Source: Thermoplasmatota archaeon
GTDB taxonomy: Archaea > Thermoplasmatota > JAKEGO01
Direction: 5' to 3'
DNA length: 64,000 nt
Assembly (NCBI GenBank): GCA_028279595.1
Contig: JANQNK010000001.1
Coordinates: forward strand, 1-64,000
Made by a program: the position numbers and the translations under genes. Positions 17,215 through 26,464 of the stretch are shown in pieces (within the stretch, counting starts at the first letter, position 1; every line of letters starts with the position of its first letter). The notes under the pieces are model-generated. The model was given only the letters and a program-made list of their open reading frames with translations, did no database searches and was not told the origin of the DNA.

Positions 17215-19030
17215 CGGCGACCAGTGCCAAGGTCATCAGGACCAGATCGAAGCCGGGGATGCCATCGTCGTTACCACTGTCACTGGTTCCCGTCTCAGCG
17301 ATGTTATCGACCGTCACTGTGATGGAGGCCGTGACGTCGGCTCCCTCATCATGGCCCATACGAGCGGTTATGATATGGGGTCCGTCCTCCACGGAGGCGG
17401 TATCCCAGACAAAGGTCCAGCTCTCGGTTCCGACAGCCTCGGACCAGCCCCCACCGTCAAAGGAGACCTCGACCAGCTCCACCACGCCGGGGGACGATGC
17501 GGTACCCGAGATCGTGATCGTACCCTCGACCGTTGCTCCCTCCACAGGCCCCTCTACAGAGACCCATGCCCAGGTACCTGAACCACCGATGCCGATGGTG
17601 GCGATCCCCGCATCTATGTGCCCCCCGTTGAAGCTCTCGTCGTAGGTATCGTCCGAGACCGGGAAGTCCGAGGAGTTCGTGTATCCGACCATCGAGAAAC
17701 CGCTTTCCGATCGGACGAGGCCGGTAGCACCGTCGGTCCCGTTCCGTCCGACGAAGGTCGAATGGTACAGCCCGTCTGGTCCTGGCCTCAGGGTCAGGAA
17801 GACCATGTCGGACTTGCCCTCCATCCACCTGTCCGTCGCATCCTCCGTGGTCGGGAAATCGGTCGAGAAAGAACGTCCGACAACGTGGGCGGCCCCCATG
17901 CTGTGGACCACTGCGCCCGCCTCGTCGGCCTCGGTCCCCCCGATGTAGGTCGAGTAGACCAGGTCCGAGCCTTCCTGCGATATGGCCGACACCGTGAAGT
18001 CCCTGTCATCGTTCGTCCCCGTCAGCGCGTCGGAGTAGGCGTCCGACGTGGTCGGGAAGTCCTCCGACAGCGAATATCCAGCAACCCAGATCGGGCCGTC
18101 CGCAGATCGCGATATCCCGTTCGGAACATCTGCCGCGGACCCGCCGAGGAACGTGGAGAAGACCAGGTCCGATCCATCCGCATTCAACTCCAGGATGAAG
18201 TAATCCCTCCCTCCGTTGTGTATCGTGTCGTAGGCGCCGGTCGTGGTAGGGAAATCGTTCGAGGTAGTGTCCCCGGTCATGGCGGCATGCCCGTTGCCGT
18301 CGATCACGATATCCCTTGCACCCTCGTAGTCCCATCCTCCGAAGTAGGTGGAATAGACAAGGTCGGAACCCTCCTCATTGAGCTTGAAGGCGAATCCGTC
18401 CCACCCCGCAGCATAGTATGTCCTGTCATAAGCCCCCTCCGTCGTCGGGAAGTTCGGCGAGTTGGTATGGCCCGCGACGTAGGCCATTCCCGATCCATCG
18501 ACCGCCACGCCGGCGTATCCCACCTCGTACTGGACTCCCCCCACGAAGGTCGAGTATTCCAGGTCAGACCCGTCGGTGGCCAGCTTGAACACGACTACAT
18601 CGCTGTCTCCTGCGTGTGCCTCTTGATAGGCTCCGGACGTGGTCGGGAAATCGGTGGAATCCGTCCTTCCGGTCACGAAGACGTACCCGTCATGGTCGAC
18701 CTCGATCCCGTAGGCGAGGTCGTTGTCGCCGCCACCCACGTATGTCGCCCAGACAAGCTCCCCGCAATCGTCGGTGAGTTTCGCGACGAAGATGTCCCTG
18801 ATCCCGTTGAAGGTCGTATCGAAGGCCCCGTCGGTGACCGGGAAGTCCTCCGAATAGGTGTCCCCAGCCACATAGATGTGGCCGTCGTCGTCCGCAGCGA
18901 TCACTATCCCGTTGTCGGAGTTCGCTCCCCCGAGGAACGTCGCACCCTCGAGTCCATAGTCGCCGGATGCGGCCGGCATAGCTGAGATCGAAAGAACGAC
19001 AACCAGTAGTACCAGCATCAACAGCTTCAT
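17177..19030 (-). CDS. SBBP beta-propeller surface protein with PGF-type C-terminal signal
   Basis: The protein has 617 residues. A signal peptide ends near AASG. Eight or so repeats follow, each with an S-T-[FY]-[FVL]-G-G core and a G-x-T-x-S-x-D-F-P-T-T ending, the SBBP (beta-propeller) repeat, over about residues 25-480. A bacterial Ig-like domain follows (EGPVEGATVEGTITISGTA...DGPHIITARM, about 490-580). A polar spacer and GIPGFDLVLMTLALVAVTAVRGRRRGRP close the protein: a PGF motif, a hydrophobic helix and a basic tail. This is the layout of archaeosortase A substrates. It is probably a glycosylated cell-surface protein; its ligand is unknown. A Shine-Dalgarno GGGGAGA sits before ATG 19030. 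Confidence 0.88.
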   Translation of the reverse strand: MKLLMLVLLVVVLSISAMPAASGDYGLEGATFLGGANSDNGIVIAADDDGHIYVAGDTYSEDFPVTDGAFDTTFNGIRDIFVAKLTDDCGELVWATYVGGGDNDLAYGIEVDHDGYVFVTGRTDSTDFPTTSGAYQEAHAGDSDVVVFKLATDGSDLEYSTFVGGVQYEVGYAGVAVDGSGMAYVAGHTNSPNFPTTEGAYDRTYYAAGWDGFAFKLNEEGSDLVYSTYFGGWDYEGARDIVIDGNGHAAMTGDTTSNDFPTTTGAYDTIHNGGRDYFILELNADGSDLVFSTFLGGSAADVPNGISRSADGPIWVAGYSLSEDFPTTSDAYSDALTGTNDDRDFTVSAISQEGSDLVYSTYIGGTEADEAGAVVHSMGAAHVVGRSFSTDFPTTEDATDRWMEGKSDMVFLTLRPGPDGLYHSTFVGRNGTDGATGLVRSESGFSMVGYTNSSDFPVSDDTYDESFNGGHIDAGIATIGIGGSGTWAWVSVEGPVEGATVEGTITISGTASSPGVVELVEVSFDGGGWSEAVGTESWTFVWDTASVEDGPHIITARMGHDEGADVTASITVTVDNIAETGTSDSGNDDGIPGFDLVLMTLALVAVTAVRGRRRGRP

Positions 19031-19081
19031 TCGGATCTCCCCGTTTCAGATAGAACTTGGATTAGATAACACTGTCTGCGC

Positions 19082-21682
19082 TCAATCCGCCTTGGTCTTC
19101 CTCTTCAATTCGGCCAGGGCGTTGAGGGCTTCCATCGGGGTCATGTTCTCGACGTCCAGCTCCTTCAGCCTGGTCTCGACGGCGCTCTCCTGGAACAGGA
19201 CGTTCTGGACCATCCTGCGCCTCTTCCGCGGTACGTCGGGGGTCCTCCGCCCCTCCAGGTTCTCGAGGACCTCGTTCGCCCTGTCGATGACCTCCTGCGG
19301 AAGGCCCGCCAGTTTGGCGACGTGGATGCCGTACGAGCGCTGGCTCGGCCCCGGGACGACCTTCCTGAGGAAGGTTATCCTGTGACCCTCCTCGCTAACG
19401 GCGACGTTGTAATTGGCGACGCCCTCGAGCCTATCCTCCAGGACCGTGAGCTCGTGATAGTGGGTAGCGAACAGCGTCTTGGCCCCGAGCCGCTTCGGAT
19501 CGTCGATGTACTCCGCCACGGACCAGGCTATCGACATGCCGTCGAAGGTGCTCGTCCCCCTTCCGATCTCGTCGAGCAGTACCAGGCTCCTCGACGTGGC
19601 GCAGTTCAGGATGTTCGCCAGCTCGAGCATCTCGACCATGAACGTGCTCTGCCCGTGTATGAGGTCGTCGAACGCCCCAACCCTGGTGAATATCCTGTCC
19701 ACGATGCCGATCATGGCTCTGTCGGCAGGGACGAAGGACCCGGCCTGCGCCATGAGTGCGATGTGGGCGACCTGCCTCATGTACGTGGATTTTCCGGCCA
19801 TGTTCGGTCCGGTTATCAGAAGCACCCTGTGGTCGGAGCAGTCGAGGTTGGTATCGTTGGGAACGAACGGCTCGTCGAGGTGCGCCTCGACCACCGGATG
19901 GCGTCCCCCCTTGATCTCGATCCTGTCCGAGTCCTCGATGGACGGTTTGACGTACTGGCTCAGCTCTGCCCGCTCCGCAAGAGCGGCTACGACGTCGATG
20001 GTCCCGACGCCCTCCCCCATGCGCTGGATGTCGTCCGCCCTGGCGGCCACTTCCTCACGGACCCTGACGAAGATGTCGTACTCGAGACTCTCCAGCCTGC
20101 CCCGGGCGCTGAGGATCCTGTCCTCCATGCCCTTCAGTTCCTCCGTGATGAAACGCTCGGAGTTCACCATGGTCTGTTTCCTGACGTAATCCTCGGGGAC
20201 CTTGTCCAGGTTCGCCTTCGATACGTCGATGTAGTATCCGAAGACCTGGTTGTACTTGACCTTCAGGCTCTTGATGCCCGTCTCAGCCCTCTGACGGGCC
20301 TCGTACTTGACGATCCACGACCCGCCGTCCCTGACCACCTCCCTGAGCTCGTCCAGTTCACCGTCGAATCCGTCGCGTATCATCCCGCCCTCGCGGACTG
20401 TCGCCGGCGGGTCGTCGACCAGCGCTCTCTGTATCAGGTCCTCGATATCATCCAGGTCGCCGACGTTCTCAAGGGATCCGAGGAGGAGTCGCGAGCTCGG
20501 TGTGAAGCGCTCCTTCAGTTCGGAGGCCTTCCTCAGCGAGACGAGCATCGCCACGAGGTCCCTCGGCGATGCGCGTCCGTAGACCGTCCTGCTCACCAGG
20601 CGCTCGAGGTCGGAGATGGAATCAACGATCTCCCTGACCTCCTTCCGGACGAAGAGGTCGGACGCCATCTCCTCGACAGCATCGTGACGATCGCTTATCC
20701 CGTCGACGTCCATGAGCGGATGCTGCAGCCACCGGCGGAGCATCCTCGATCCCATGGCTGTCTTCGTCATGTCCAGGAGTTCGAAGAGGGTCCCCTTCCT
20801 GCTCCTGTCCCTTATGTTCTCGAAGACCTCGAGGTCCCTGAGGGTGACCGAATCGAGGACCAGGAAATCGGAGGTGCTGTAGGCCCTGAGGTTGGAGATG
20901 TATGAGAGCGCGCCACCCTGCATCTCCTCGACGTAGGCCAGGGCAGCGCCGGCGGCGCTGATCAGAGATGGCTTCCCGGCGCATCCGAAGCCTTCCAGAC
21001 CGGCCACCTCGAAGTGCCCCGTCAGTCGTTCGGACGCGATGTCCTCCTCGAACAGGACAGGATTCCATCTGTTGAGTACGGCAGCGCTGTCTTCGGCGAT
21101 CGAGGCTTCCAACGCAGGCGGCAGTGGCAAACCCTCGGGAGCGATCACCTCGGCGGGCTGGATGCGGGCCAGTTCGGTGATAGCCTCGGCAACGGCCTCA
21201 TCACCAGTCAGCTCCGTGGCCAGGAACTCTCCCGTCGATGTGTCGATGGCGGCGAGGCCGATCCGTCCGAGGTCGGCAGATATCGCGACCAGGTAATTGT
21301 TCGCGGTCTCGGGCAAGAGGTTCTCCTCGACTATGGTTCCGGGCGTGATGACCCGGACCACCTCGCGCTTGACGAGCCCCTTGGCCTGCTTCGGGTCCTC
21401 CACCTGCTCGCAGATGGCGACCCTGTGCCCTTTCCTGATGAGCTTCGCGAGGTAGGTGTCCAGTGCATGGTACGGGATCCCAGCGAGGGGGACCGCCTGT
21501 CCGTTGACCCCCTTGTCCCTGGCGGTAAGCACTATGTTGAGCTCCTTGGACGCGATGACCGCGTCGTCGAAGAAGGTCTCGTAGAAGTCTCCCATCCTGA
21601 ACAGGAGGATGGCGTGCTGATACTGCGATTTGATGGATAGGTACTGCTTCATCAGGGGCGTGAGCCTGCCCACGGGCGTCAC
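19082..21682 (-). CDS. mutS: DNA mismatch recognition ATPase MutS
   Basis: MutS binds mismatches and uses ATP to signal repair. The 866-residue protein has the bacterial MutS1 order: N-terminal mismatch-binding domain with LTPLMKQYLSIK and FRMGDFYETF (the Phe-x-Glu wedge), connector, lever and clamp. The ATPase carries GPNMAGKST, DEIGRGTSTFDG and the LFATHYHEL switch, then a short C-terminal tail. GTG 21682 is chosen because the upstream extension (to 21754) overlaps the RAM-domain gene and looks non-coding, while the conserved LTPLM begins just after it. MutS is patchily distributed in archaea and generally considered of bacterial origin. No mutL is seen in the window. It is co-transcribed with the small Lrp-like gene directly upstream. 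Confidence 0.95.
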   Translation of the reverse strand: MTPVGRLTPLMKQYLSIKSQYQHAILLFRMGDFYETFFDDAVIASKELNIVLTARDKGVNGQAVPLAGIPYHALDTYLAKLIRKGHRVAICEQVEDPKQAKGLVKREVVRVITPGTIVEENLLPETANNYLVAISADLGRIGLAAIDTSTGEFLATELTGDEAVAEAITELARIQPAEVIAPEGLPLPPALEASIAEDSAAVLNRWNPVLFEEDIASERLTGHFEVAGLEGFGCAGKPSLISAAGAALAYVEEMQGGALSYISNLRAYSTSDFLVLDSVTLRDLEVFENIRDRSRKGTLFELLDMTKTAMGSRMLRRWLQHPLMDVDGISDRHDAVEEMASDLFVRKEVREIVDSISDLERLVSRTVYGRASPRDLVAMLVSLRKASELKERFTPSSRLLLGSLENVGDLDDIEDLIQRALVDDPPATVREGGMIRDGFDGELDELREVVRDGGSWIVKYEARQRAETGIKSLKVKYNQVFGYYIDVSKANLDKVPEDYVRKQTMVNSERFITEELKGMEDRILSARGRLESLEYDIFVRVREEVAARADDIQRMGEGVGTIDVVAALAERAELSQYVKPSIEDSDRIEIKGGRHPVVEAHLDEPFVPNDTNLDCSDHRVLLITGPNMAGKSTYMRQVAHIALMAQAGSFVPADRAMIGIVDRIFTRVGAFDDLIHGQSTFMVEMLELANILNCATSRSLVLLDEIGRGTSTFDGMSIAWSVAEYIDDPKRLGAKTLFATHYHELTVLEDRLEGVANYNVAVSEEGHRITFLRKVVPGPSQRSYGIHVAKLAGLPQEVIDRANEVLENLEGRRTPDVPRKRRRMVQNVLFQESAVETRLKELDVENMTPMEALNALAELKRKTKAD

Positions 21683-21686
21683 CAGC

Positions 21687-21920
21687 TCACTTGAAGACCG
21701 CACCGGTGTAGGTCTTAGTGGCCTTGATGCCGTCGACCGTCCGGATGGTCTCAACTATCTCGCTCAGGTGCGTGATGCCCTCCGCTTCCACCTTGGCCAT
21801 GATGTCGTACTCGCCGAAAAGAGGATGAATTTCCACGATCCCATCGGACATCTGGAGGGTCTTCAGTACGGACTGCTCCTTACCCGGTTCCGTGCTGATC
21901 AACACGTATGCTATTACCAC
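21687..21920 (-). CDS. Lrp/AsnC ligand-binding (RAM) domain protein
   Basis: The 77-residue protein is a stand-alone RAM domain without a DNA-binding helix-turn-helix. VIAYVLISTEPGKE, GIVEIHPLFGEYDIMAKVEAEG and IVETIRTVDGIKATKTYTG follow the beta-alpha-beta-beta-alpha-beta pattern of Lrp/AsnC effector-binding domains, which bind amino acids and form dimers or octamers. It begins with GTG 21920 after GAGGTGATG, with a TATA-like CTTATATGG centred near 21958. mutS follows 4 bases downstream. It may modulate a full-length Lrp protein elsewhere; a role in repair is not implied. Confidence 0.85.
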   Translation of the reverse strand: MVIAYVLISTEPGKEQSVLKTLQMSDGIVEIHPLFGEYDIMAKVEAEGITHLSEIVETIRTVDGIKATKTYTGAVFK

Positions 21921-21980
21921 TGCATCACCTCTGTGTCTCCGATGGGGAGGGAACCATATAAGGGTATTGACCGGGCTTCT

Positions 21981-22787
21981 TCAACGGGCCTTCCTCATGT
22001 CCTCGGCAAGGTTCCACGCGGCCTTCCGCGCCGCGTCGGCGTAGTCCGTCCCGGAAGATGCGTAGATGATCCCCCTGGATGAATTGATGAGCACCGGGCC
22101 CTGCGCGGCAGCCTTGACGGCGGGTCCCAGCTCTCCGCCCTGGGCGCCGATCCCCGGAATGAGAAGTGGTATCCCGGGCGCAGCCGCCCGGACCTCGTCT
22201 ATGGCTCCCGGGACCGTCGCGCCCACGACCAATCCCGCGTTGACCCCGTCCATCTCCGCGACCATGTTGGCTATGGCGACGTAGAGCGACATTCCTCCCG
22301 TGTGTGCCTTCTGGACCTCGCCTGCGGTCGGGTTCGATGTCCGCGATAGGACGAAGGCCCCCCTGTCCGGGCGCTCGAGGAAAGGGATGAGCGATTCCCT
22401 GCCGAGATAGGGGCTCACGGTCACCGCATCGAAGCCCATCGTGTCGAAGACCGCCTCCGCGTACTTCTGGGACGAGTTTCCGATGTCCCCTCGCTTCGCG
22501 TCCAGAAGGGCTATCCTGTCCGACGGTATCGCCCTGCGCGTCTCCTCGAGGACCCAGACCCCCTGGTGGCCCATGGCCTCGTAGAACGCAGCGTTGGGCT
22601 TGTAAGCCGCCGCGATGTCCTTGGTCGCGTCGATCATCCTGATATTGAACTCCAGCACGCCCTCCGGCGTCCTCGGGATCCCCTCGGGCATCCTGGAAAG
22701 GTCTGGGTCCAGGCCCACGCAGAGGTAGGAATCGACGGCAGCGATGCTCTTCGAGAGTCTGTCAACGAACCTCATCGCTGAGCCCAT
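21981..22787 (-). CDS. pyrF: Orotidine 5'-phosphate decarboxylase (type 2)
   Basis: The enzyme decarboxylates OMP to UMP, the last step of UMP synthesis. The 268-residue protein contains LCVGLDPDLSRMPEG, AAYKPNAAFYEAMG and the catalytic LLDAKRGDIGNSS (Asp-x-Lys-x-x-Asp), then TVSPYLG, GLVVGATVPG and LLIPGIGAQGGE. This matches the longer type 2 OMPDCs (about 270 residues) rather than the shorter form common in archaea. ATG 22787 or 22775 are the likely starts; the open frame up to 22868 runs into intergenic hairpin element 1. It is divergent from the JAMM gene. Confidence 0.92.
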   Translation of the reverse strand: MGSAMRFVDRLSKSIAAVDSYLCVGLDPDLSRMPEGIPRTPEGVLEFNIRMIDATKDIAAAYKPNAAFYEAMGHQGVWVLEETRRAIPSDRIALLDAKRGDIGNSSQKYAEAVFDTMGFDAVTVSPYLGRESLIPFLERPDRGAFVLSRTSNPTAGEVQKAHTGGMSLYVAIANMVAEMDGVNAGLVVGATVPGAIDEVRAAAPGIPLLIPGIGAQGGELGPAVKAAAQGPVLINSSRGIIYASSGTDYADAARKAAWNLAEDMRKAR

Positions 22788-22836
22788 CGGCCCGGGGGTA
22801 GTTATGGTTTTCTGACGTCTTCGAACCTGGGTGAAT

Positions 22837-22878
22837 GTGCGCTCGTCGCCGTCCCGTAGGGGCGACAAGCGCCTCGGG
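22837..22878 (+). repeat. Intergenic hairpin element 1 (variable-stem family)
   Basis: The left flank is TGCGCTCG and the right flank CAAGCGCCTC. The inner stem is TCGCC/GGCGA (22846-22850 with 22861-22865) around a 10-base loop. GCGCT and AGCGC in the flanks also pair. It lies between pyrF and the JAMM gene and has the same orientation as six further elements. Confidence 0.6.
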
Positions 22879-22930
22879 ACCTCAGATCCAGTATCGCGGG
22901 ACCCTCATCCAGTTACCTGCTGTGGAAATC

Positions 22931-22940
22931 ACTAAATAAT
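22931..22940 (+). promoter_or_regulatory. TATA box of the JAMM protease gene
   Basis: ACTAAATAAT is centred about 26 bases before ATG 22962, as expected for a leaderless transcript. Confidence 0.5.
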
Positions 22941-22961
22941 CGGACATGGCATGCACACGGG

Positions 22962-23339
22962 ATGGTAGTGCCGACAAAGATCGACAGACCCCTTCTCGAA
23001 ATGATCTTCGAGGCGTCCAAGGACTCCCATCCTTACGAGTTCGGGGCCCTCCTGAGAAAGGATGGCGACACGATAACCGAGCTTCTCCTGCTTCCCGGAA
23101 CGGTCTCGAGCACCCAGAGCGCTCTCTTCAAGCTCTACATGATGCCCATAGACCACGATGTTGCTGGGAGCGTCCACAGCCATCCGTCGCCGAGCCCCTA
23201 CCCGTCCAACGCGGACATCAGTTTCTTTGGCAACCTGGGCGATGTCCATATCATCTGTGCCAGTCCCTACAACGAGAGGTCCTGGCGCGCCTACAACCGG
23301 AAGGGCGAATCGACCCGGCTCGATGTCGTCGAACTCTGA
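22962..23339 (+). CDS. JAMM/MPN-domain metalloprotease (Mov34 family)
   Basis: The 125-residue protein has an N-terminal Glu in SHPYEFGALL. The zinc-binding JAMM signature HSHPSPSPYPSNAD (His-x-His followed by Asp) is near residues 71-84, with the Ser in place before it. Archaeal JAMM proteins cleave isopeptide bonds of ubiquitin-like modifiers (SAMPs) or act on related substrates; that substrate is inferred from the family. It is a single-domain protein of typical length. It is convergent with the acyl-CoA synthetase gene, 2 bases apart. Confidence 0.88.
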   Translation: MVVPTKIDRPLLEMIFEASKDSHPYEFGALLRKDGDTITELLLLPGTVSSTQSALFKLYMMPIDHDVAGSVHSHPSPSPYPSNADISFFGNLGDVHIICASPYNERSWRAYNRKGESTRLDVVEL

Positions 23340-23341
23340 TT

Positions 23342-25009
23342 TCAGGCCTTCCTCAGTTCTCTCCGGAGTATCTTTCCGGAGATCGTCTTCGGAAGCTCAT
23401 CAACGTATTCGACGAGTCTCGGATACTTGTACGGGGCGGTGGTCTCCTTCACGAAGTTCTGCAGCTCCTTCGTCAGCTCGTCCGATGGTTCGAAACCAGC
23501 TGCAAGCACGATGAACGCCTTCACAAGGACTCCCCTGGTGCCCTCCGGGTCATCGGCGCCGACGACGGCGCACTCGGCCACCGCGTCATGTGCGACCAGT
23601 GCCGACTCGACCTCGAACGGGCCGATCCTGTATCCAGAGGACTTGATGACGTCGTCGGACCTGCCGACGAACCAGAAGTATCCGTCCTCGTCGACGTATC
23701 CGCGGTCGCCTGTATAGTAGAAGTCGCCGCGGAAGGCCTTCTCCATCTCCTCGGGGTCCTTCCAGTACTCCATCATGAGTCCTGGCGGTCGGCCGTCACC
23801 CAGATAGATGGCGATGTTGCCCTCCTCGCCGACCGGGACAGGGCCTCCGTCGTCGTCCACGATCCTCATGTCGTGGCCTGGCGTCGGCTTGCCCATGGAC
23901 CCGTACCTGAGCGGGAAGTCGGGCGAGTTCGCGATGATGCAGACCGTCTCGGTCTGTCCGTAGAAGTCGTAGATCTCGACGCCGAAGGCCTCGCGCCATA
24001 CCCGGATGACCTCGGGGTTCAGCGGCTCGCCCGCTGACATGCAGTGCCTGAGGGTCAGTTTGTACTTCTTGAGGTCCTTCTGGATGAGCATCCTGTAGAC
24101 CGTCGGCGGGGCGCAGAACGAGGTCACGCCGTACTGCTCCATCAGCCCGAGGAGCTTGTCAGGGACGAAGCGCCCCGGCGTGTCCCACTGGATGACAGCT
24201 GCTCCGACGATCATCTGGCCGAAGAGCTTTCCCCATGCCGCCTTGGCCCATCCGGTGTCAGAGACGGTCCAGTGAAGATCCGTGCCCCGAAGGTTCTGGG
24301 CGTGCCTTGCCGTGACCTCGTGGGCCTTGGCGTACCTCTGGGCGTGGAGCACCATCTTCGGATGTCCGGTGGTGCCGGACGTGAAGTATATCCACATCGG
24401 GTCGTCGGCGAGGGTCGGCTCGATGGTGTTCCTGTCGACGACGTCGGATGCCTCGGCCATCTCGCTCGAGAAGCAGTGCCACCCCTCCATTTGACAGTCT
24501 ATGGACATGAGGTGCTTGACAGTCGGACACTTCTCGACGACGCGCTCGACCCTGCCGGTGTGTACCATGTCGGTGATGACCATGGTCGCCTCGGACCTGT
24601 TCAACCTATACTCGATGTCCTTCGGTTTCAGCTGGGTGGTCCCCGGCATCGGGATGACCCCCATCTTGATCATGCCGATCATGACGACGTACCACTCGGG
24701 GATGCTGTTCAGGATGACCAGCACGCGGTCGCCCTTCTTGATGCCTATCTTCCTGAGGACGTTGACGAACTTGTCCGATTCCTGGCTCAGCCTGAAGAAG
24801 GTGTGATAGCGGGCGGCGTCCCCGCTCTGGTCTATCGATATCAACGCCAGCTTGGTCCTGTCCTCTGCCCACTTGTCGACGACGTCGAACCCGAAGTTGA
24901 AGTGGTCGGCGCTCAGTTCGACGTGGTCGATCTGAACTGGTTCTTCCACTGCTGGCTCGGGCGTCTCCGGTTCTGGCTTCCTTATCTCCGGCTTAGTGAG
25001 GAGCGGCAT
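23342..25009 (-). CDS. AMP-forming acyl-CoA synthetase
   Basis: The 555-residue protein is an adenylate-forming ligase. The P-loop YFTSGTTGHPKMV is near residue 210, GEPLNPEV and YDFYGQTET near 325-350, and YYTGDRGYVDEDGYFWFVGRSDDVIKSSGYRIGP near 435-470. A C-terminal catalytic Lys lies in PKTISGKILRRELR. The pattern is closest to medium-chain/acetate-type synthetases (ACSM/Acs), which make acyl-CoA from a carboxylic acid, ATP and CoA; chain length cannot be fixed. The N-terminal 26 residues are Pro/Glu-rich. GGTGATAAGG precedes ATG 25009 and a TATA-like CTTAAATATG lies further up. It may feed the thiolase encoded at 48972. Confidence 0.9.
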   Translation of the reverse strand: MPLLTKPEIRKPEPETPEPAVEEPVQIDHVELSADHFNFGFDVVDKWAEDRTKLALISIDQSGDAARYHTFFRLSQESDKFVNVLRKIGIKKGDRVLVILNSIPEWYVVMIGMIKMGVIPMPGTTQLKPKDIEYRLNRSEATMVITDMVHTGRVERVVEKCPTVKHLMSIDCQMEGWHCFSSEMAEASDVVDRNTIEPTLADDPMWIYFTSGTTGHPKMVLHAQRYAKAHEVTARHAQNLRGTDLHWTVSDTGWAKAAWGKLFGQMIVGAAVIQWDTPGRFVPDKLLGLMEQYGVTSFCAPPTVYRMLIQKDLKKYKLTLRHCMSAGEPLNPEVIRVWREAFGVEIYDFYGQTETVCIIANSPDFPLRYGSMGKPTPGHDMRIVDDDGGPVPVGEEGNIAIYLGDGRPPGLMMEYWKDPEEMEKAFRGDFYYTGDRGYVDEDGYFWFVGRSDDVIKSSGYRIGPFEVESALVAHDAVAECAVVGADDPEGTRGVLVKAFIVLAAGFEPSDELTKELQNFVKETTAPYKYPRLVEYVDELPKTISGKILRRELRKA

Positions 25010-25098
25010 TCCTTATCACCGCGCCACCCTAAAATGTCCTCATATTTAAGCGGGACCCTTGGAATCGTCAGAAGACGTTGACCGGGCTGGAATCGTTC

Positions 25099-25140
25099 GG
25101 CGCTCGCCCCCGACGCTGTCGGGGGGCCGACGCGCCTCGC
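25099..25140 (+). repeat. Intergenic hairpin element 2 (variable-stem family)
   Basis: Left flank GGCGCTCG; perfect 8-bp stem CCCCCGAC/GTCGGGGG (25107-25114 with 25118-25125) with the 3-base loop GCT; right flank CCGACGCGCCTCGC. It sits in the divergent interval between the acyl-CoA synthetase gene and ribK. Confidence 0.65.
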
Positions 25141-25190
25141 TAGAAGAGCTCAAGATGGCGGACCATGCCACCCTTAGTCTTCATCAATAG

Positions 25191-25198
25191 TAATATAA
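25191..25198 (+). promoter_or_regulatory. TATA box of ribK
   Basis: TAATATAA is centred about 25 bases before ATG 25219, which supports that start codon over upstream in-frame candidates at 25165 and 25198. Confidence 0.55.
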
Positions 25199-25218
25199 TG
25201 AGAGACCGTTCACCCAAC

Positions 25219-25878
25219 ATGAACTTCCGTGACCTTCAGATGCTGAAGGAGATCGCGATGCTCGGCGGTGTCGACTCCTACATCACCGTCAAGACTGGCG
25301 ATCTGGCAAGGCGCATCGGATGCGCCCAGCAGACCGCCTCGCGGATGGTCCTGAACCTTCTCAGCCTGAACCTGATCGAACGGAGCCCGAAGACACGGGG
25401 ATACGACCTCCGACTCACCCAGGACGGCGTGGACCTGCTCTTCAAGGAGTACCTCGACTACATCAGGATATTCGAGGTAAGGGAGAAGCTCGTATTCTGG
25501 GGAATGGTCTCCTCCGGCTTCGGCGAGGGCCACATCTTCGTCCAGAGGAAAGGGTATCAGGACCAGATCGACGAGAAGTTCGGCATCACGCCGTTCCCCG
25601 GCACGCTCAACATCCAGGTCGCGCTGAAGGAGCGGCCGAAGCTGAGGCTGCTCGACGTCCTTCCGTGCGAGTACCTCCTCGGTTTCGAGGAGGAGGGCAG
25701 GGCCTACGGTAGGGTGAAGTGCTTCAGGGCCAGTCTGAACAACACCGCGGACGTTATCCTTGTGAGGCCGGAGGTCGGCGGCCACGCTGACGTGGTGGAG
25801 CTGATCGCCCACGAGAGCCTTCGGGAATCATTGGAGCTCGACGACGGCATGTGGGTATCGGTCGAGGTCGAGGCCTAG
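25219..25878 (+). CDS. ribK: CTP-dependent riboflavin kinase with N-terminal helix-turn-helix
   Basis: The archaeal enzyme makes FMN from riboflavin using CTP. The 219-residue protein has an N-terminal winged helix-turn-helix (about residues 1-85: LARRIGCAQQTASRMVLNLLSLNLIERSP). The RibK domain follows with GMVSSGFGEGHIFVQRKGYQDQIDEKFG, PFPGTLNIQV and the C-terminal DVVELIAHESLRESLELDDGMWVSVEVE. The fusion with a DNA-binding domain is known in this archaeal family and suggests self-regulation by flavin (inference). The start is fixed by the TATA element at 25191-25198. Confidence 0.93.
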   Translation: MNFRDLQMLKEIAMLGGVDSYITVKTGDLARRIGCAQQTASRMVLNLLSLNLIERSPKTRGYDLRLTQDGVDLLFKEYLDYIRIFEVREKLVFWGMVSSGFGEGHIFVQRKGYQDQIDEKFGITPFPGTLNIQVALKERPKLRLLDVLPCEYLLGFEEEGRAYGRVKCFRASLNNTADVILVRPEVGGHADVVELIAHESLRESLELDDGMWVSVEVEA

Positions 25879-25977
25879 ACTCGGGATCGGGCACCCGAAC
25901 TCCTCCCACATCACCGCTGTTTCCACTCAACATCGATGGAAGGCCCTCCCAGGCATCGAACTTTCCATGTGTAACTG

Positions 25978-25986
25978 TTATATAAT
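25978..25986 (+). promoter_or_regulatory. Promoter of the rps12-rps7-aef2 cluster
   Basis: TTATATAAT is a strong TATA box about 50 bases before rps12. Transcription would start near 26007, leaving a short leader with GTGGTGG just before the TTG start. Confidence 0.6.
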
Positions 25987-26030
25987 AGAAGGGTTAATGT
26001 GCCGGCACTTCGACAGTAAGTGGTGGTAGA

Positions 26031-26459
26031 TTGGCACGAGGACTCCATGCTGCGAGAAAGCTGAAGGCCGAACGGAAGAAGTACCGCTGGAAGGACTTCT
26101 ACTTCAAGAGGCGGGAGCTGAAGCTCAAGGAGAAGGCGGACCCGCTCGAGGGGTCAGCGCAGGCCAGGGGCATCGTCATAGAGAAGGTCGGCATCGAGGC
26201 GAAGCAGCCCAACTCTGCCATCAGGAAGTGCGTCAAGGTCCAGCTCATCAAGAACGGCCGCCAGATAACGGCCTTCGCGGTGGGGGACGGCGCCATCAAT
26301 TTCATAGACGAGCACGACGAGATCCTCGTTGAGGGCATCGGCGGTCGTCTGGGGCGGTCCTACGGCGACCTGCCCGGGGTCAGATACAAGGTGATCAAGG
26401 TCAACGGCGTGTCCCTGGACGAGATGGTCAGGGGCCGTAAGGAGAAGCCGCAGAGGTGA
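26031..26459 (+). CDS. rps12: 30S ribosomal protein uS12
   Basis: The 142-residue archaeal S12 has [19 protein letters not shown] at the N-terminus, [19 protein letters not shown] (the decoding-site loop) and [19 protein letters not shown] near the C-terminus. Length is typical for archaea. The start is TTG 26031 with GTGGTGG upstream; no ATG is available nearby. It is the first gene of the str cluster. Confidence 0.97.
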   Translation: MARGLHAARKLKAERKKYRWKDFYFKRRELKLKEKADPLEGSAQARGIVIEKVGIEAKQPNSAIRKCVKVQLIKNGRQITAFAVGDGAINFIDEHDEILVEGIGGRLGRSYGDLPGVRYKVIKVNGVSLDEMVRGRKEKPQR

Positions 26460-26464
26460 TGTCA

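Noticed and set aside
22946-24037. Rightward 363-residue frame over the JAMM gene and antisense to the acyl-CoA synthetase.
   Set aside because: It is a shadow in GC-rich coding DNA; both overlapped genes have clear families.
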